NCBI RefSeq assembly: GCF_037975245.1
Contig: NC_092562.1
Coordinates: 3,107,001-3,171,000, forward strand
Source of the DNA: Apostichopus japonicus
Lineage: Eukaryota; Echinodermata; Holothuroidea; Aspidochirotida; Stichopodidae
Direction of reading: 5' to 3'
Length of the DNA stretch: 64,000 nt
Each line of letters opens with the position of its first letter. The stretch's first letter is position 1. The notes under the pieces are model-generated. The model was not told where the DNA came from. It saw only the letters and a program-made list of their open reading frames with translations, and searched no databases. The translations under genes and the position numbers were made by a program. Positions 61,801 to 64,000 of this stretch are shown in pieces.

Positions 61801-63989
61801 GATAATGTGATGGGAAGCACAAATAAAAGGGCACATCTACACATCATTGAGCATCTACCTATCAATTGTGACGTTGATTCCTGTGGTTCTTTACAAGCTG
61901 GTCTTGACATACATTCATACAAACACACCTACAAACATACATACACCCATACACACATACACCCACACAACACACGCCAGCACAATCGCAATGTTACTGA
62001 GCCATTGGCATCGTGACCAAAACCTATTTCCTCGAAGTAGAGATATTATTATCTCTATTGAAAGTCACTTAGTTCTCACCTGTTCTGTGAATTTTGTCTT
62101 TGTCTGTTTCCATCGTTAACAAATGTCGCAAAGACCACTCAGCACCAAAACCAGTTAGAAGTTTGTCAATCTCCTGTAACAGAAATGAGAAGTTGTAAAT
62201 GGTAAGTTTTAAAGCAAATCAATCGTAATACTGAAGCGGTTTTTTTTTAATAAAAAGCGCAACAGCATTTGGTTGAACTCCTAGTGGCGTTCCATGAACC
62301 AGTTGTATAACTCACAAACGTAAAGTGAATGTCTCTGAAGAGTCTACAAGTTAAATGCTATTCGAACTATATCAATCAAATACAGTATTCCTGATGACTT
62401 TACACTTTTGCAATTCCACCACCCCTGACACCCTCCCAAGTGTGCGATTCCCCCCCCCCCCACAACACTATTTATTTACCCAAATAATGTTTTGACCTGC
62501 TCAAAACAGGTCGAACTACTCACTTCAATACAGTTGCTAAATATCTCTTCGGAGACCATCAGTTGTCGACCCATCGCCCACCACTGGGTACCCATTCCAG
62601 AAAAGACGAAGACAAGTTGATGACTACGGTTATTGTACATTGTCTGTACTCGGCCTTCCACAAGCATGCTACGGCCCCCTTTTTGACCTTGTCCACGGCG
62701 TTGTAGGGATTCAATCGTGTGCTGGTAAGACTCGCATATTACAGCCAGTCGATGTTGATGATGAGTAGCTCTCTTAGCTGCAGTTTGCAGGGCATTGTGA
62801 AATGTATCAGCATCAGCGTTCTCGAGAAAATCTACCCAGTCAGACACCTTTTGGTTAAGGGCGTTTATACTCGAAGCGGACAAAAATAGAACAGTGGGAT
62901 AGATGTCATTTCTGCTATCGTCTTCTCGCTGGGATGGCTTTCTGTTGTTAGGCGGGGCTTCTAACACAAGATGAGCATTAGCCCCACCAAATCCAAAGCT
63001 ACTGCAGCCTGCAACATTTTTTGACTTCTGTGGCCATTCAACTGAATCGGTTGGAAGATTTATTTGGAAGTTTTCCCAATCAACTTTTTCATTTCGTATT
63101 TGAAAGTGTACCAATTTAGGGATTTGCCTTTTTTGCAAAACTAAGCATAACTTTATTACGCTGGCAACCCCAGCAGCGCCTTCGGTGTGCCCGAAGTTAG
63201 CCTTAACAGAGCCTATTGTCAGTGGTGGGTAGTGTTCACTTCTACCTATTCCAAGCACACTTCCAATTGCGGTTAACTCAGCAGCATCCCCTGCCTGTGT
63301 TCCTGTTCCGTGTGCCTCGACGTAGGGGACTTCCTGTGGCGAAATCTTAGCACTTTCGTAAGCTCGCTTTAAGAGAGATACCTGTGCATCTGTGTTGGGA
63401 GTAGTTATTCCATTAGTTCTCCCATCGTTGTTGATAGCCCCTCCCCTGATAACCGCGTGAATTCTGTCACCATCTTCTAATGCTTTCTTAAGAGACTTCA
63501 ACACTACTAACCCAACACCTTCGCCGCGCGAGTACCCATCAGCACGATTATCAAAACTTTTACATTTACCATCTTTTGCTAACATTCTCGCTTGGCAAAG
63601 AGCTATGGTTGTAGAAGGAAGTAGTAACAGATTGACCCCGCCCGCAATTGCAAGATTGCATTCGCCTTTTCTAATAGCGTCACAGGCGTGGTGAATTGCG
63701 TACATTGATGAAGAGCATGCAGTATCAAAAGTGATACTGGGGCCCTGTAAATCAAACTGATAGGAAATCCTGTTAGATAACATGTTGCTGTTGTTTCCAG
63801 TAGCTGAATATTGACCTATATTGTCATCAGGTAGTGTCAAAAGCAAACCATACTCTTTGGCCATCACACCGATATATACACCTGTGGGAGACTTAGCCAA
63901 TTCCTGCATATTTATTCCATAATCTTCAAAGGCTTCCCATGAAACCTCCAGTAAGTGACGCAATTGAGGGTCCATGTGATGGGCTTCCT
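54348..63989 (-). CDS. Type I polyketide synthase, animal FAS-like (5'-partial, 3 exons, in-frame TAG)
   Basis: Exons 63989-62524, 62173-62080 and 59851-54348 join in one frame. Donors are GTGAGT and GTGAGA; acceptors end CAG. Domain order is KS, AT, DH, a structural KR half, a degenerate ER, KR, ACP and a thioesterase-like domain. Such megasynthases build polyketide chains by repeated malonyl condensation; in echinoderms, PKS genes are linked to pigment cells, skeleton and defence compounds (established knowledge, not shown here). The first ~80 residues of KS lie in an exon outside the window. One in-frame TAG (58884-58886) separates AT from DH, so either the gene is a pseudogene or an allele with a nonsense change, or the RNA avoids the codon. 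Everything else in KS, AT, DH, KR and ACP looks intact. Confidence 0.9.
58884..59851 (-). CDS. PKS exon, acyltransferase part up to the in-frame TAG
   Basis: It contains the GHSVGE nucleophile motif (Ser codon 59757-59759), the Arg-containing YVRGKCLQ, and NAFHS (His codon 59442-59444). The latter is the 'AFH' pattern that predicts malonyl-CoA rather than methylmalonyl-CoA in bacterial ATs. The conserved post-AT linker LPKYPWQRKQY is followed 12 residues later by TAG. Just beyond, in the same frame, comes INPRDTHPLLGEQL, the normal beginning of a DH domain, so the break is a single codon and not a frameshift. Confidence 0.92.
59852..62079 (-). other. PKS intron with diverged GGTCA/GTTTACAAGC repeat
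   Basis: Between 61080 and 61630 the motifs TTTTGACCTTTGACCTCTACC, GTGTTTACAAGCTG and AGATATCGTGTTTACAAGC appear, inverted relatives of the repeats at 11815-12410. A CATACACCCAC-type simple repeat lies at 61915-61980. No exon is recognised. Confidence 0.55.
62080..62173 (-). CDS. PKS small exon inside the acyltransferase
   Basis: 94 bases encode EIDKLLTGFGAEWSLRHLLT and then METDKDKIHRT. It ends in phase 1 with G, and the next exon starts AT to give Asp (then IAQPAICAIQIAL). This is the usual AT segment between the GQGSQ-like motif and the catalytic Ser. The 350-bp and 2.2-kb introns around it hold no other gene; the larger has ~35 bases of poly-Thr/His-like simple repeat near 61915-61980. 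Confidence 0.9.
62524..63989 (-). CDS. PKS exon: ketosynthase and start of acyltransferase
   Basis: The exon opens in mid-codon after an ATACAG acceptor (REAHHMDPQ-like start). Counting from its first full codon, the KS catalytic Cys is residue 91 (DTACSSSMY, codon 63715-63717) and the two His are residue 226 (EAHGTGT, codon 63310-63312) and residue 267 (NFGHTEGAAG, codon 63187-63189). All three are present, so decarboxylative condensation is expected to work. FGFGGANAHLVLE closes the KS. The linker follows, then FVFSGMGTQWWAMGRQL, the opening of the AT. The exon ends at CIE before GTGAGTAG. Confidence 0.93.
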
Positions 63990-64000
63990 CTGTATTAAAA

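Overview
The window is from a metazoan nuclear genome: AT-rich, intron-bearing and crowded with transposable-element remnants. It is most likely an echinoderm, and a sea cucumber or sea urchin fits best. The reasons are an animal-type type I polyketide synthase with introns, an Ldh2-family malate/lactate dehydrogenase, a tandem LRR-Ig receptor pair, and many short terminal-inverted-repeat (TIR) elements with G/C-runs. The species call is inference only.

Layout. (1) 1-10.7 kb, + strand: the 3' eight exons of an Ldh2/MDH-like oxidoreductase. All junctions are GT-AG and the reading frame is continuous. Its introns hold a SINE, LINE ends and two tandem arrays that copied an exon/intron junction. 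(2) 11.1-21.8 kb and 34.6-47.8 kb: two copies (A and B) of one duplicated segment. Each carries one intronless gene for a type I membrane protein with signal peptide, LRRs, an Ig domain and a TM segment (16327 and 37258). The copies are close at DNA level. Each was later hit by its own transposons, so the other copy often shows the empty site. (3) 21.8-34.6 kb: mostly non-coding, with Ty3/gypsy, CR1-like and Penelope-like remnants, TIR elements, and two well-phased exons (30419-31014) of an EGF-type protein. (4) 48-54.3 kb: no gene seen. (5) 54.3-64 kb, - strand: three exons of a large polyketide synthase reading KS-AT-DH-(structural KR)-(degenerate ER)-KR-ACP-TE. An in-frame TAG sits between AT and DH, and the thioesterase-like domain has lost its nucleophile.

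Most notable: the LRR half of the receptor pair has diverged far more than its flanks, as in a diversifying recognition surface. A 1.6-kb foldback transposon built of nested palindromes has a 72-bp perfect TIR, a 6-bp target duplication and a clean empty site in the sister copy. The PKS has the TAG and the pseudo-thioesterase. The genes have no evident shared pathway; they are neighbours by position only. All homology calls come from reading motifs by eye, with no database search.
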